Numbered from the stretch's first letter, positions 46,861-56,798 are shown. The stretch: DNA of 64,000 nt from Flavobacterium aestivum (GCF_026870175.2 NZ_CP113977.2:744001-808000), one strand, 5' to 3'. Numbers and translations: made by a program. The notes: generated from the letters alone by a model not told the origin.

Positions 46861-47415
46861 TTACTTTTTAACTTCTTCAGTTTTAGCTTGAGATTTGTAT
46901 TTTTCGTTCAATAATTTTACGATCTCTTTTGTAATATCGTATTTATCTTCTGCATACAAAATAGACGCTGCATCACCAGTACCGTAGATATAAGCGTAAC
47001 CCTTCTCTTTACCGTAATCTTTGATGAATTTTTTAACTCCTTTTACAAGAGAATCCATTTCTTTTCCACTTTCTTGTTGCAATTGCATTTGCAAACCTTG
47101 TTGAGCTTGAGCTAATTGTTGCTCTCTACGTTGCAATTCAGCACCATTTTTTTGAGCCCATTCTTGACCGTTTGCTTGTGCATTACGCTGAAAATTAGCA
47201 GCATCTTGTTTAAATCTATTGATTTCTGCTTCTAATTGTCTTCCTTTTTCGGCAGCTTGCCCTTTGTATTTTGCTTCTAGATCTTTAGTTTCAGTATACT
47301 CTTTCATCAAAACTGCTGTATCAACATAAGCCGTTTTCAACTCTTTCACTTCTGCTTTTTTATCACAAGAAACAAGTGATATTGAAATTGCGATAAATAA
47401 TAATGCTTTCTTCAT
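46861..47415 (-). CDS. OmpH/Skp-like periplasmic lipoprotein
   Basis: 184 residues from the start at 47415 (MKKALLFIAISISLVSC), preferred over an ATG five codons upstream because it begins the signal peptide. A lipobox LVSC marks a probable lipoprotein. The mature part has a short strand (KTAYVDTAVLMKEY), a long charged coiled coil (about 40-120, GRQLEAEINRFKQDAANFQR and so on) and a C-terminal DYGKEKGYAYIYGTGDAASILYAED, the pattern of OmpH/Skp chaperones that guide outer-membrane proteins. Classical Skp is soluble, so the lipid anchor sets this one apart, though such forms are common in Bacteroidetes. A -7-like TATTTTTG lies upstream on the minus strand (47450-47457). Confidence 0.83.
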   Translation of the reverse strand: MKKALLFIAISISLVSCDKKAEVKELKTAYVDTAVLMKEYTETKDLEAKYKGQAAEKGRQLEAEINRFKQDAANFQRNAQANGQEWAQKNGAELQRREQQLAQAQQGLQMQLQQESGKEMDSLVKGVKKFIKDYGKEKGYAYIYGTGDAASILYAEDKYDITKEIVKLLNEKYKSQAKTEEVKK

Positions 47416-47644
47416 TTTAATGTATTTCAAATTTTTTTAGTATGGATGACAAAAATATAAAAAAATAGATAGCATTGATAAAAAGATTAAAAAATGCTAC
47501 TATTTTGTTATAATAAATTTTAATTATTAAAAAATAAAAATTCTATCAAAAAAAGTTATTAAGACCTAATCAATAGGGTTGCTTTTAAGAAACAAATCAA
47601 AAAAATTGAATAATTTCCCTAGCAAAACCTAAATTAATGCATAA

Positions 47645-47665
47645 AAAACGCTTAAAATGCGTTTT
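47645..47665 (-). terminator. Hairpin at the end of the methyltransferase gene
   Basis: AAAACGC/GCGTTTT with a 7-nt loop overlaps the stop codon of the methyltransferase gene and is followed by a short T stretch on the minus strand. Confidence 0.55.
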
Positions 47666-48512
47666 AGATGTTTTTAAGGATATAAATATGCGATGAGTAT
47701 TCAAAATTTTGCTTTGCTTTCCAATTTGACTGTAAACCGATAAAAAAAGCTTTAAAATAATTCATTTTACCTGTTTTGTATTTTTCTGATAGTAAACTCA
47801 CATAAAAAGAATCAAATTTCATAGGCAGTACTTTTTCGAGCTTCATATTTTCTTTTGCAAAAAGCTTTTGGATTGCAGTTTTCGAGAAATGCCAAAAATG
47901 AATTGGCACATCATAAGCAGCCCAAAAATGTCCATAATGTTTTGCATCGAAAGACTTGAAATTAGGAACAGCTACAATCAAAGTTCCGTTTGGTTTGAGC
48001 AAACGTTTTAATTCTTTGATTTGTTCGTCTAAATTGGGAACGTGCTCCAAAACGTGCCACATAGAAATCACATCACACGAATGATCCTCTAATTCAGAAG
48101 TTTTTTCTACAAATGAAACACCCTTACTTTTTGCAATAGCTTTCGCTTTATCACTAGGCTCTACACCAATTGTTTTCCATCCGTCATTTTGAGCCACGGT
48201 CAAAAAATCGCCAGTTCCAGCACCAATATCCAAAATCAACCCCTTAGAAGGTTGATAAGAATTAATTAAATTCAATTTATTTTTAAGAGCTATATTTTTC
48301 ACAAAATGATATGCTTTTTCAAACAAAGATCTTTTTGAATCAGTATGCGAAATATAATCAGCACTTTCGTAATATTTACCTAATACATCTAAACTTGGTT
48401 GTGGATGTGTGATTAACATATCTAATGCTTCATCTTGATACAAATCGAAAGTTTCTTGAGAAACCGAATAATCTTTTACTTTTAGAAAATGCTTTTTGTG
48501 TGTAATGTCCAT
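47664..48512 (-). CDS. Class I SAM-dependent methyltransferase
   Basis: 282 residues from the start at 48512 (MDITHKKHFLKVKDYSVSQ); an ATG 28 codons upstream adds sequence that overlaps the preceding spacer and looks non-coding. SAM-binding motif I is ILDIGAGTGDFLTVA, followed by IGVEPSDKAKAIAKSKG, VISMWHVLEHVPNLDEQI and LKPNGTLIVAVPNF, which fit the Methyltransf_23/UbiE-like group. The C-terminal part (HFWAAYDVPIHFWHFSKTAIQKLF) is typical of Bacteroidetes members encoded near cell-envelope or sugar genes. The methyl acceptor is unknown. It is 97 nt downstream of a GNAT gene on the same strand. Confidence 0.85.
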   Translation of the reverse strand: MDITHKKHFLKVKDYSVSQETFDLYQDEALDMLITHPQPSLDVLGKYYESADYISHTDSKRSLFEKAYHFVKNIALKNKLNLINSYQPSKGLILDIGAGTGDFLTVAQNDGWKTIGVEPSDKAKAIAKSKGVSFVEKTSELEDHSCDVISMWHVLEHVPNLDEQIKELKRLLKPNGTLIVAVPNFKSFDAKHYGHFWAAYDVPIHFWHFSKTAIQKLFAKENMKLEKVLPMKFDSFYVSLLSEKYKTGKMNYFKAFFIGLQSNWKAKQNFEYSSHIYILKNI

Positions 48513-48609
48513 TTTTGTTTTTAAATAAATAATTTCAGCCTTTTTTGAATAAAAGCTGAAAACAAATTCTTTTTTAATTAATTCTATTAGCAGCAATTGT
48601 TTTGCTACT

Positions 48610-49077
48610 CTACTCCCTTTCCCATCTTATTTTAACCGCACAAATTTTATCGTTTTCAATTCTGATATTTTCATGCACTAAAAAACCATTTTTGGTATAA
48701 AACTCTAATGGTGACAAATAAGACTCTTTATTTTGTTTTAAATCATTTTGATGATCAATAACCCAACCATTCAAAATCAATTTATTTTTCTTTAATTCAT
48801 TCAGTAAAAAATTTCCAAATCCTTTTCCTTGTATTTCTGAATCAATGATTATTCCGAACCAATCTTCTTCCTCACGAAAAAAAGTAAAAGCCCAACCTAG
48901 AATTTGGCTTTGATCGTCAACTAATAAATAATGCGCTGCATTTGAAAGTCCCTCTAGATAATTATCAAATTCTGATAATTTGGAATATCCAATTTTTTCG
49001 GGATATTCAGCATTCCAAAGTTCAAACAGCGATTGCTTTTGATTCAAATTTAAAACCGTTGTTTGAAGGATTTTCAT
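48610..49077 (-). CDS. GNAT-family N-acetyltransferase
   Basis: 155 residues with a GNAT fold: WGWAFTF-like ILGWAFTFFREEEDWFGIII strands, the acetyl-CoA-binding loop IQGKGFGNFLLNELKKN (a variant of Q/RxxGxG/A), and the C-terminal PLEFYTKNGFLVHENIRIE. The substrate is unknown. It lies between a parS site (49132-49145) and the methyltransferase gene, on the same strand as mnmG. Confidence 0.85.
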   Translation of the reverse strand: MKILQTTVLNLNQKQSLFELWNAEYPEKIGYSKLSEFDNYLEGLSNAAHYLLVDDQSQILGWAFTFFREEEDWFGIIIDSEIQGKGFGNFLLNELKKNKLILNGWVIDHQNDLKQNKESYLSPLEFYTKNGFLVHENIRIENDKICAVKIRWERE

Positions 49078-49131
49078 TTTAAAAAATATTGTATTTCCGT
49101 TTTATCAACAAATACAAGGGTTAAGACCGTA

Positions 49132-49145
49132 GTTTCACGTGGAAC
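49132..49145. promoter_or_regulatory. parS site 1
   Basis: GTTTCACGTGGAAC, the reverse orientation of the ParB-binding sequence GTTCCACGTGAAAC, between the GNAT gene and mnmG. Confidence 0.88.
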
Positions 49146-49218
49146 ATTTTAATTTTAGAATTCAGACTTCTGAACTTAGATTAAAAGAATTCAAAAACTA
49201 TGAAATTCTAAACTCCTC

Positions 49219-51090
49219 TTATCTTCCCATATAAATCAAAAGTACCGAAATATCACTTGGTGAAACACCACTTATTCTTGAAGCTTGAGAAATGGTTATT
49301 GGGCGAATTTTATTCAATTTTTGTTTTGCTTCAATCGACATTGATTTGATTTTACTATAATCGAAATTTTCTGGAATTTTTACATCTTCCAGTCTTGTCA
49401 ATTTATCGGCATTATTTCTTTCCTTTTCAATGTAGCCTGAATATTTCACTTGGATTTCCGCTTGCTCTAAAATTTCCTGATCAAGATTATTTTCTGCAGC
49501 GTATTCTGCGACCTTCTCAAATTTCATCATATCATCCAAATCAATTTGTGGTCTTGAGAAAACTTTAAACATTTTATCTCCCTGACTAATCAATGCAGTA
49601 TCTTTCGCTTCTAAAATAGGATTAGCCTCCGCAACAGTAACACTTGTCTCCTTGAAGAAATTTACCATTTTTTCGGATTCACTTAATTTACGCTCCATAC
49701 GACGCAAACGTGCTTCAGATGCTAAACCAATTTCATACGAAAGTGGCGTTAATCTAAAATCGGCATTATCTTGTCGCAACAAAGTTCTGTATTCTGCACG
49801 AGAAGTAAACATACGATATGGTTCTTCTGTTCCCTTCGTAATCAAGTCATCAATTAAAACTCCAATATAAGCTTCGTCTCTTTTTAAAATTAACGGAGCT
49901 TCTTCATGCGCTTTAAGATGCGCGTTGATTCCCGCCATCAAACCTTGAGCAGCTGCTTCTTCATATCCGGTTGTTCCGTTTATTTGTCCAGCGAAATACA
50001 AACCTTCAACTAGCTTTGTTTCCAAAGTATGTTTCAATTGCGTTGGTGGAAAATAATCATATTCGATTGCATAACCCGGGCGGAAGAATTTCACATTTTC
50101 AAAACCTGCAACTGAACGCAAAGCTTTAAATTGAATATCCTCTGGCAAAGATGTAGAAAAACCATTTACGTAAACCTCACAAGTATTCCACCCTTCTGGC
50201 TCTACAAATAATTGATGACGCTCTTTATCAGCAAATCGATTTATCTTATCTTCAATAGAAGGGCAATATCTCGGGCCCAAACTTTTTATTCTTCCGTTAA
50301 ACATTGGAGAACGATCAAAACCTTCTCTCAAAATATTATGCACTTCCAAGGAAGTGTACGTCATGTGACAAGATTTTTGAACAGCCAATGGTTTGGTCAA
50401 ATCCGAATACGAAAATTTATCTGGTCTCGCATCTCCTTTTTCCTCATTCATTTTCGAATAGTCCAAAGATCTCCCATCGACTCTTGGAGGTGTTCCAGTT
50501 TTCATTCGTCCAGCTTCGAAACCTACATGAATCAAATCTTCTGTAATTCCATACGCAGCACTCTCGCCTGCTCTTCCTCCTCCAAATTGTTTTTCACCAA
50601 TATGAATCAAACCATTCAAAAAAGTTCCGTTTGTCAAGACAACCGATTTTGATCGAATTTCAACTCCCAACGAAGTTTTGATTCCTTTTATCTTTCCGTT
50701 TTCAATTATCAATCCTTTAACCATTTCTTGGTAAAAATCAAGATTTGGAGTTCCCTCCAACATCATTCTCCATTCCTCAGCAAATCGCATACGATCACTT
50801 TGAACCCTCGGAGACCACATTGCTGGACCTTTTGATTTATTCAACATCTTGAATTGAATTGCCGTACGATCCGAAACGATTCCAGAGTATCCTCCGAGCG
50901 CATCAATCTCACGAACAATTTGTCCTTTGGCAATTCCGCCCATTGCGGGGTTGCAAGACATTTGTGCAATGTTTTGCAAACTCATAGTCACCAGCAAAGT
51001 TTTAGAACCCAAATTTGCCGCCGCAGCCGCAGCCTCAGATCCAGCGTGACCAGCACCCACTACAATTACATCATACTCTTCTAAAAACAT
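49219..51090 (-). CDS. mnmG: tRNA uridine-5-carboxymethylaminomethyl modification enzyme MnmG (GidA)
   Basis: 623-residue FAD enzyme that, with MnmE, modifies the wobble uridine U34 of several tRNAs. The N-terminal dinucleotide-binding loop is [19 protein letters not shown], followed by the family signatures [51 protein letters not shown] and [13 protein letters not shown]. The C-terminal helical domain for MnmE/tRNA contact ends with [25 protein letters not shown]. Full length. In many bacteria mnmG lies near the replication origin, which agrees with parS sites on both sides here. Confidence 0.96.
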   Translation of the reverse strand: MFLEEYDVIVVGAGHAGSEAAAAAANLGSKTLLVTMSLQNIAQMSCNPAMGGIAKGQIVREIDALGGYSGIVSDRTAIQFKMLNKSKGPAMWSPRVQSDRMRFAEEWRMMLEGTPNLDFYQEMVKGLIIENGKIKGIKTSLGVEIRSKSVVLTNGTFLNGLIHIGEKQFGGGRAGESAAYGITEDLIHVGFEAGRMKTGTPPRVDGRSLDYSKMNEEKGDARPDKFSYSDLTKPLAVQKSCHMTYTSLEVHNILREGFDRSPMFNGRIKSLGPRYCPSIEDKINRFADKERHQLFVEPEGWNTCEVYVNGFSTSLPEDIQFKALRSVAGFENVKFFRPGYAIEYDYFPPTQLKHTLETKLVEGLYFAGQINGTTGYEEAAAQGLMAGINAHLKAHEEAPLILKRDEAYIGVLIDDLITKGTEEPYRMFTSRAEYRTLLRQDNADFRLTPLSYEIGLASEARLRRMERKLSESEKMVNFFKETSVTVAEANPILEAKDTALISQGDKMFKVFSRPQIDLDDMMKFEKVAEYAAENNLDQEILEQAEIQVKYSGYIEKERNNADKLTRLEDVKIPENFDYSKIKSMSIEAKQKLNKIRPITISQASRISGVSPSDISVLLIYMGR

Positions 51091-51140
51091 TCTCTTATAA
51101 ATTAATCCTCCTAAAAGGAATTATGAAATCTTGAAATAAT

Positions 51141-51154
51141 GTTCCACGTGAAAC
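51141..51154. promoter_or_regulatory. parS site 2
   Basis: GTTCCACGTGAAAC flanked by T and A, giving the full 16-bp sequence TGTTCCACGTGAAACA, 50 nt upstream of the mnmG start codon. Confidence 0.92.
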
Positions 51155-51179
51155 AAATCAAAACAAAAACTCAAAATAT

Positions 51180-51193
51180 GTTCCACGTGAAAC
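51180..51193. promoter_or_regulatory. parS site 3
   Basis: GTTCCACGTGAAAC, 39 nt from site 2 in the same orientation. Confidence 0.92.
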
Positions 51194-51217
51194 TTTTAAC
51201 CTGACAAAATTAAAAAT

Positions 51218-51231
51218 GTTCCACGTGAAAC
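51218..51231. promoter_or_regulatory. parS site 4
   Basis: GTTCCACGTGAAAC, 38 nt from site 3 in the same orientation. Confidence 0.92.
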
Positions 51232-51261
51232 ACATTAAAAAAAATATAAAATTTTTATAAT

Positions 51262-51275
51262 GTTTCACGTGGAAC
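51262..51275. promoter_or_regulatory. parS site 5
   Basis: GTTTCACGTGGAAC, opposite orientation to sites 2-4, 44 nt from site 4. Confidence 0.9.
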
Positions 51276-51311
51276 GTATTATTTTTTTATATAATTTTGA
51301 AAGATTTATAG

Positions 51312-51731
51312 CTACTGTTCCACGTGAAACATAGCTAATTTTTCATCTTCTTTATTACGCATTACAGCTTCATCAGCTTCTGATTTGTCTTTATAACCAC
51401 AATAATGTAAAACTCCGTGAACTAAAACACGCTTCAGTTCATTATCAAAAGTGGTATTAAAATCTACAGAGTTATCTAATACTCTTTCTACAGAAACGAA
51501 AATATCTCCGCTAATTTCATTGCCCATAGTGTAATCAAAACTGATAACATCAGTAAGCGTATCATGATCTAAGTATTCTACATTTATTTTATGAAGATAT
51601 TCATCATCACAAAATATATAATTAATTTCTCCTTCTGTCTTGTTTTCCGAAACTATTACCGCACTTAACCAAGTAGCAACTGCTTCTTCGTTCTCTAAAG
51701 TAAAATCGGATTCGTAATTAAAATTGATCAT
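51312..51731 (-). CDS. ybeY: Endoribonuclease YbeY
   Basis: 139-residue metal-dependent RNase involved in 16S rRNA 3'-end maturation and ribosome quality control. The metal-binding motif reads VLVHGVLHYCGYKDKSEAD, with two of the three usual histidines and Asp in place of the third (HxxxHxxGxxD), a form common in Bacteroidetes. It also has YLDHDTLTDVISFDY and GDIFVSVERV. The last six codons (MFHVEQ) are encoded by parS site 6, so the gene's 3' end and a ParB-binding site overlap. Its start overlaps the end of the DUF4175 gene by 4 nt, indicating translational coupling. Confidence 0.92.
   Translation of the reverse strand: MINFNYESDFTLENEEAVATWLSAVIVSENKTEGEINYIFCDDEYLHKINVEYLDHDTLTDVISFDYTMGNEISGDIFVSVERVLDNSVDFNTTFDNELKRVLVHGVLHYCGYKDKSEADEAVMRNKEDEKLAMFHVEQ
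51317..51330. promoter_or_regulatory. parS site 6, inside ybeY
   Basis: GTTCCACGTGAAAC lies within the last codons of ybeY, where on the minus strand it encodes the C-terminal FHVEQ. Confidence 0.92.
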
Positions 51732-54700
51732 TTGTTATTGAAATATACTTGAACTTTATGATTAAAATTGGAGCGCAAAGGTAGCGATTGTCTATTTAAT
51801 ATTTCTATGCTGTTTAAATAATCTGAAAGCACCTTTGGCAATGGACTCGCTTGGCTAGAAAAATTCTTAGTATTCGTCTCAGACTGACGTTTTGGATCTT
51901 CACCTTGCAAACGAATTGCAGTATCTAACTTTAAAAGCTCTTGTTTTATATTGTTTATTTTTTGAACTGTTTCGTTTGTAAAACCTCTATTTAAAAGTTG
52001 TTTTTCTAATTGCTTCATCTGCTCCATGGCATTCTGCCCATTATTACCCAACCCTTTTTTATTTAACTCTTCCTGTAGAGCTTCACGTAATTGTTTTTGT
52101 TCTTTGTAAATATCCATTGTTGCTTTAGCATCTCCTTCACCATCTCCGTTTTCTCCACCATCATTTCCTTTCTCTTTTCCAGATTGAGAACCCTTTCCTT
52201 TAGTACTGTCTCCAGGTTTCTTCCCTTCTCCATCCTTCTTACCCTTCTCCATTTCTTTCTTCATCTTGTCTCCAAGTTCACCTTGTTTCTTTATAATATC
52301 AGGTAATTGCATACCTGATCCTTTCCCTGGTTTAGGCTTTCCACTGCTACTTCCTGACATTTGCATCTGCATACTATTCAGAGAATCGCTTAACAAATCA
52401 GCCAATTTATTAGCAGAAGATAACGCATATTGCTGTTGAGATATTCCTCTTTGTAACTGCGAATCGGATAAACTTTCAAGAGATTTATCAATATTGTACT
52501 GAACATTTGCTACCTCTTTTGTAACGGCATCAGCTATTTTTGGTTGACGTAAGGATAGAGCAAATAGACTATCATCTACATGTTTGAACTCCGTTTTTAA
52601 GTTTTGCTGATTTCTAATATACTTATTGAAAGATGGTGATCCTGGCTTAATAGTTTTAAATTGGTTCATAACATCTTCTTGAGAGAAAGAATACGTTAGC
52701 AAATTATCCAATATTTGACGTAACATTTTAACATCTTCTTCTATCTGATCTTTGTTAGATTCTTCCATTGCCATCTCCATTGCTTTAGACATTTCCTTCA
52801 TCTTTTTAGAAGCATTTTTTTGATTTGGCTTGGCCTTAGATTTATTGTTATTTTGCAAATCAGAAGTTGCTTTCTTTAAATCTTCTTTGATGCTTTTTTC
52901 TTTTTCAGCATCATTTGGAATATCCATCGGAGATTTTAATTCGTTATTATCTTTCTCTAATTTGTCAAGTTCATCTTTAATTTTATCAAACTCTGAGTTA
53001 AGTTTTTCTTGTTCTTGAGCAGAATTTTCTTTTTCATTCTCTGATAACTTATCCTCCTTTTGAGATAGTTTATCTAATTTATCAGCTACTTGTTCAGCCT
53101 TTTTCTCTACATAATAGCGCTTAGTCAATTCAACCAATTGAGCTAAATTTTTATTTTGGCTTTTACTTGCTTCCTTAAATTTATCTAACTTTTCAGTAAA
53201 ATCTTCGTCATTGATTTTATTGTTTAATTCATTAAGCTCATCAAGCAACTTCTTATTTTTGTCAAGTTCCTTTTCTGTATTCTCTAATCTTTTTTGCAAT
53301 AATTCTTTGGTTTCATCCTTTTGTTGAGGATTAGATTTATCCAAATTATTCTTCATTTTATTAGCAAACTCCTTCATCATATCATTTTGTTGCTTTTGCT
53401 GTTTGATGAAATCATTAACTTTTTGACGATCTTTAAAGTCTAAAGATGACTTTTCTTTACTTGTATTCTGAAGTTTTTCTATTTCAGAAAACTGTTTGTC
53501 TTGCTTAGATAATGTTTTTTGCAAACTATTGATATCATTCTTTTGCTCCTGGAAAGATTGATTTTGCTTTTCCTCATCAGAAAGTACACGATTAGTAAAC
53601 ACAGAGGAACGTGAACTTTTGAAATGATGAATAGCATCATTATCAAAAACCTCAAAGTAAAATTCATAATTTAAACCTTTAACAATATCAAGGTTACTTG
53701 GAAAATCAAAAACAAATTGATCAAAAACATCCTTCTTAACTGCAATTGTTCCACGTTTGGCATTGAGTGGTTTTCCGCTTTCATAATACACAATCTGCAA
53801 CTTAGATAAACCATAATCATCTGATAATTGTCCAACAAAATAAGAGTTTCCAACCCTTAAACTATCGGGTGCTTTGGTAACATTGATGCTCGGAAATTGA
53901 TCTTTGACAATATTAAGCTGATAATCCAGCTTTTCAAAGTTTTTTACTTCAGAATTAGATGTAATAATTTGATATTCTGTATTTTGACTAATATTTTTTG
54001 AGAAAATGAATGTATTATCTGTTTTAGAAAATGGAAACGAATGAATACCATCTTTCCAAACTACATTTTGAGTATAATTGGTATTCATAACCCAAATAAC
54101 CTGAGTTCCTTCAGGAATAATTGCATTCCCAGTTCCCTTAATAACAGTGTTTTTAAGATTTAAATAAGAAGGGTAAACAAACTTCATTTCGAAGTTAGCA
54201 ATAGTAGGAACAGCTATTACTTTCAATTCATAATTAGAAGATTCAACCCCATTGGCTTCTAGGTGAAAATCAACATTAGATGATGGCTTAACTATTTTAA
54301 ATTGAAATTCACCTGGGCGAATAGTTTCTAAAAAATAACTCTCATCACCAATGAAAATCATCACATTTTCAGGAACAATTGAACCCTCAGATTTAATGTG
54401 TAATACAAAATCCTTTCCTTGTTCCGTAACCAAACTGTTATTTAAAACAACAAATTTAAAAGGTGCCGGTGGTGTAAAAGTCGCATTGAAATGTACTACT
54501 CTATTCAAACTTTGAGAAATGATAGTACTGTTACCAGATATAAAAAAGAACAATAAAAATAGAATTGGGAGAATCGCTAATGGCAAAAACTTCTTGTTTT
54601 TATTGAAATCAATTGCTTTACCAAATGGAATTGGATGAAGAGCATTAGCCTTTTGTTCAATAGAAGCCAATAATAATTCTGAATTATAAGCAGAAGTATC

Positions 54701-55051
54701 TGAATTAGAAAGTTGAAGATAATTAGTTAAAGTATCATTAACCTCAGAAAAATGATTTCCAATAATAAAAGAGGCTTGCTTATAATCAATCCCCTTTTGA
54801 AATTTAAAAATTTTAAATACAGGAAATAATATAAAACGAAGCAATAAAAAAGCTTCAACTGTGATAAAAAACCAAAACAAGAAAGATCTTCCCTGTGGTT
54901 TTAACCAAAGAAAATACTCAATGAAAAGTGTAAACAAAAAATAAATTAGCCCTAAACCAACAAAGAATATTATACCACGAATAAGCTCATTGGTATAATA
55001 CTTCTTGATAAAGGCTTCTAATTTTTGATGTATAGAATTTGATTTTTCCAA
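51728..55051 (-). CDS. DUF4175 membrane protein with long coiled coil
   Basis: 1107 residues of the Bacteroidetes DUF4175 family, function unknown. Three hydrophobic segments occur at about 23-49, 56-79 and 153-171; a large beta-rich extracytoplasmic part follows (about 180-480, for example FVYPSYLNLKN and YGLSKLQIVYYESG). From about 490 to 800 a strongly charged Lys/Glu/Asn coiled coil dominates, with SDDYGL-type motifs before it. The C-terminal part contains a Gly/Lys-rich low-complexity stretch (SGKPKPGKGSG, GKEKGNDGGENGDGEGD) and EQMKQLEKQLLNRGF. It is translationally coupled to ybeY by a 4-nt overlap and divergent to gltX. An envelope or stress role is only inference. Confidence 0.82.
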   Translation of the reverse strand: MEKSNSIHQKLEAFIKKYYTNELIRGIIFFVGLGLIYFLFTLFIEYFLWLKPQGRSFLFWFFITVEAFLLLRFILFPVFKIFKFQKGIDYKQASFIIGNHFSEVNDTLTNYLQLSNSDTSAYNSELLLASIEQKANALHPIPFGKAIDFNKNKKFLPLAILPILFLLFFFISGNSTIISQSLNRVVHFNATFTPPAPFKFVVLNNSLVTEQGKDFVLHIKSEGSIVPENVMIFIGDESYFLETIRPGEFQFKIVKPSSNVDFHLEANGVESSNYELKVIAVPTIANFEMKFVYPSYLNLKNTVIKGTGNAIIPEGTQVIWVMNTNYTQNVVWKDGIHSFPFSKTDNTFIFSKNISQNTEYQIITSNSEVKNFEKLDYQLNIVKDQFPSINVTKAPDSLRVGNSYFVGQLSDDYGLSKLQIVYYESGKPLNAKRGTIAVKKDVFDQFVFDFPSNLDIVKGLNYEFYFEVFDNDAIHHFKSSRSSVFTNRVLSDEEKQNQSFQEQKNDINSLQKTLSKQDKQFSEIEKLQNTSKEKSSLDFKDRQKVNDFIKQQKQQNDMMKEFANKMKNNLDKSNPQQKDETKELLQKRLENTEKELDKNKKLLDELNELNNKINDEDFTEKLDKFKEASKSQNKNLAQLVELTKRYYVEKKAEQVADKLDKLSQKEDKLSENEKENSAQEQEKLNSEFDKIKDELDKLEKDNNELKSPMDIPNDAEKEKSIKEDLKKATSDLQNNNKSKAKPNQKNASKKMKEMSKAMEMAMEESNKDQIEEDVKMLRQILDNLLTYSFSQEDVMNQFKTIKPGSPSFNKYIRNQQNLKTEFKHVDDSLFALSLRQPKIADAVTKEVANVQYNIDKSLESLSDSQLQRGISQQQYALSSANKLADLLSDSLNSMQMQMSGSSSGKPKPGKGSGMQLPDIIKKQGELGDKMKKEMEKGKKDGEGKKPGDSTKGKGSQSGKEKGNDGGENGDGEGDAKATMDIYKEQKQLREALQEELNKKGLGNNGQNAMEQMKQLEKQLLNRGFTNETVQKINNIKQELLKLDTAIRLQGEDPKRQSETNTKNFSSQASPLPKVLSDYLNSIEILNRQSLPLRSNFNHKVQVYFNNK

Positions 55052-55203
55052 AATTACTCTATTGATTTAATAACCTATAAAAGTAATAATTTTAATGACT
55101 ATTAAAATGCAAAAAAAACATAATATTCTACATACCAATATTCCACAATTAGGCATAACCTATGGACTATTTGAAAATTGTATATTTGCAAAAAAATTAA
55201 GCA

Positions 55204-56709
55204 ATGTCTAAACCAGTTCGCGTGCGTTTTGCACCAAGTCCAACAGGACCATTACATATTGGCGGAGTACGTACCGCCTTATTCAATTACCTATTTGCAA
55301 AAAAACATGGTGGTACTTTTTATTTAAGAATAGAAGATACAGATCAAACTAGATTTGTTCCAGGTGCAGAAGAATATATCATGGAGGCACTGGAATGGTT
55401 AGGTATAGCACCTGAAGAAACAGTTGGAAAAAATGAAAAATTTGGTCCATACAGACAAAGTGAAAGAAAGCATTTGTACAAACAATATGCTGATTTATTG
55501 ATTGAATCAGGTAATGCTTATTATGCTTTTGATACTGCAGAATCTTTAGATACTCATAGAAAACAACATGAAGCTGAAGGAAAAACATTTATATACAATC
55601 ATCATAATAGAGAAAAACTAGATACCTCATTAGTTATTTCTAAAGAAGAAACTGAGAAAAGAATCGCAAATAACGAAGATTATGTTATTCGTTTTAAAAC
55701 ACCGGTAGACGAAACTTTACATTTACAAGATATCATTCGTGGTGAAGTACAGTTTCAAACCAGACTATTAGATGATAAAGTACTGTTTAAAAGTGATGGA
55801 ATGCCAACTTATCATTTAGCAAACATTGTTGATGATCATTTAATGGAAACTACCCATGTAATTCGTGGAGAAGAATGGTTACCATCTATGCCATTACACG
55901 TTATGTTGTATAGAGCTTTTGGTTGGGATGCACCAGAATTTGCCCATTTACCATTAATATTAAAACCTATTGGTAACGGTAAATTATCAAAAAGAGATGG
56001 AGATAAAATGGGATTTCCAGTATTCCCATTAGAATGGAAAACAGAAGAAGGTATTTCATCTGGCTATAGAGAGAAAGGATTCTTCCCAGAAACCGTAGTC
56101 AACTTTTTAGCATTATTGGGTTGGAATGATGGAACTGAAAAAGAATTATTCTCATTGGATGAACTAACTGCAGCTTTTGATTTAAAAAGAGTTCATAAAG
56201 CAGGAGCTAAATTTGATCCTAAGAAAAATGAATGGTTCAATAAACAATATTTAATGATGCAAGATGATAGTGTTTTGTCAAAAGCCTTTACTCCTGCTCT
56301 AGTTGAAAAAGGTGTTGATATTTCAAAATTTGACTTAAACAGAATTGTTTCCTTAATCAAAAAAGATGCTCATTTTATCTCTGAGTTTTGGGATTTGACT
56401 AGTTTCTTCTTTGTAGCTCCAACTACTTATGATGAAAAAGCATCTAAGAATTGGAAAGAAGAAACTCCAGCTTTAATGCAAGAATTAATTTCTGTTGTTG
56501 AAGAAATAACCGATTTTAACTCAATGAATATTGAAACTATTGTAAAAGATTGGATGACCAAAAACGAAATTGGAATGGGGAAAGTAATGCAACCATTCCG
56601 TTTGAGTTTGGTTGGAGCGCTCAAAGGCCCTCACCTATTCGATATTGTTGAAGTCATAGGAAAAGACGAAACGATTACTAGGTTACAAAAAGCAATCGCA
56701 ACTTTATAA
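55204..56709 (+). CDS. gltX: Glutamyl-tRNA synthetase
   Basis: 501-residue class I synthetase that charges tRNA-Glu. RFAPSPTGPLHIGGVRTALF contains the HIGH-type motif HIGG (18-21), and KLSKRDGDK gives KLSKR at 260-264. EDTDQTRFVPGAE, IRGEEWLPSMPLHVMLY and FAHLPLILK are family blocks. Normal length for a discriminating bacterial GltX; with glnS also present in this window, a non-discriminating enzyme is less likely. A -7-like TATATTTG at 55181-55188 lies 15 nt before the start codon, without a well-placed -33 element. A terminator follows. Confidence 0.96.
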   Translation: MSKPVRVRFAPSPTGPLHIGGVRTALFNYLFAKKHGGTFYLRIEDTDQTRFVPGAEEYIMEALEWLGIAPEETVGKNEKFGPYRQSERKHLYKQYADLLIESGNAYYAFDTAESLDTHRKQHEAEGKTFIYNHHNREKLDTSLVISKEETEKRIANNEDYVIRFKTPVDETLHLQDIIRGEVQFQTRLLDDKVLFKSDGMPTYHLANIVDDHLMETTHVIRGEEWLPSMPLHVMLYRAFGWDAPEFAHLPLILKPIGNGKLSKRDGDKMGFPVFPLEWKTEEGISSGYREKGFFPETVVNFLALLGWNDGTEKELFSLDELTAAFDLKRVHKAGAKFDPKKNEWFNKQYLMMQDDSVLSKAFTPALVEKGVDISKFDLNRIVSLIKKDAHFISEFWDLTSFFFVAPTTYDEKASKNWKEETPALMQELISVVEEITDFNSMNIETIVKDWMTKNEIGMGKVMQPFRLSLVGALKGPHLFDIVEVIGKDETITRLQKAIATL

Positions 56710-56713
56710 AAGC

Positions 56714-56744
56714 AAAAAGCTCCCAAATTGGGAGCTTTTTTTTT
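56714..56744 (+). terminator. gltX terminator
   Basis: An 11-bp perfect stem AAAAAGCTCCC/GGGAGCTTTTT with a 5-nt loop and T run, 4 nt after the gltX stop codon. Confidence 0.92.
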
Positions 56745-56798
56745 GTAACTTTAAAACTTATCTTACGTCAAACATACACAAACTTAAAAACTAAAACT

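Noticed and set aside
49584..49600. TGACTAATCA inside mnmG resembling the TetR operator
   Set aside because: Only the first half of the inverted repeat matches and it lies within conserved coding sequence.
50212..50652. Plus-strand open frame of 146 codons inside mnmG
   Set aside because: mnmG is a fully conserved gene on the opposite strand, so this frame is a shadow.
53748..53761. Additional parS-like sequence in the DUF4175 gene
   Set aside because: GTTCCACG is followed by a diverged second half (TTTGGC), so the inverted repeat is lost.
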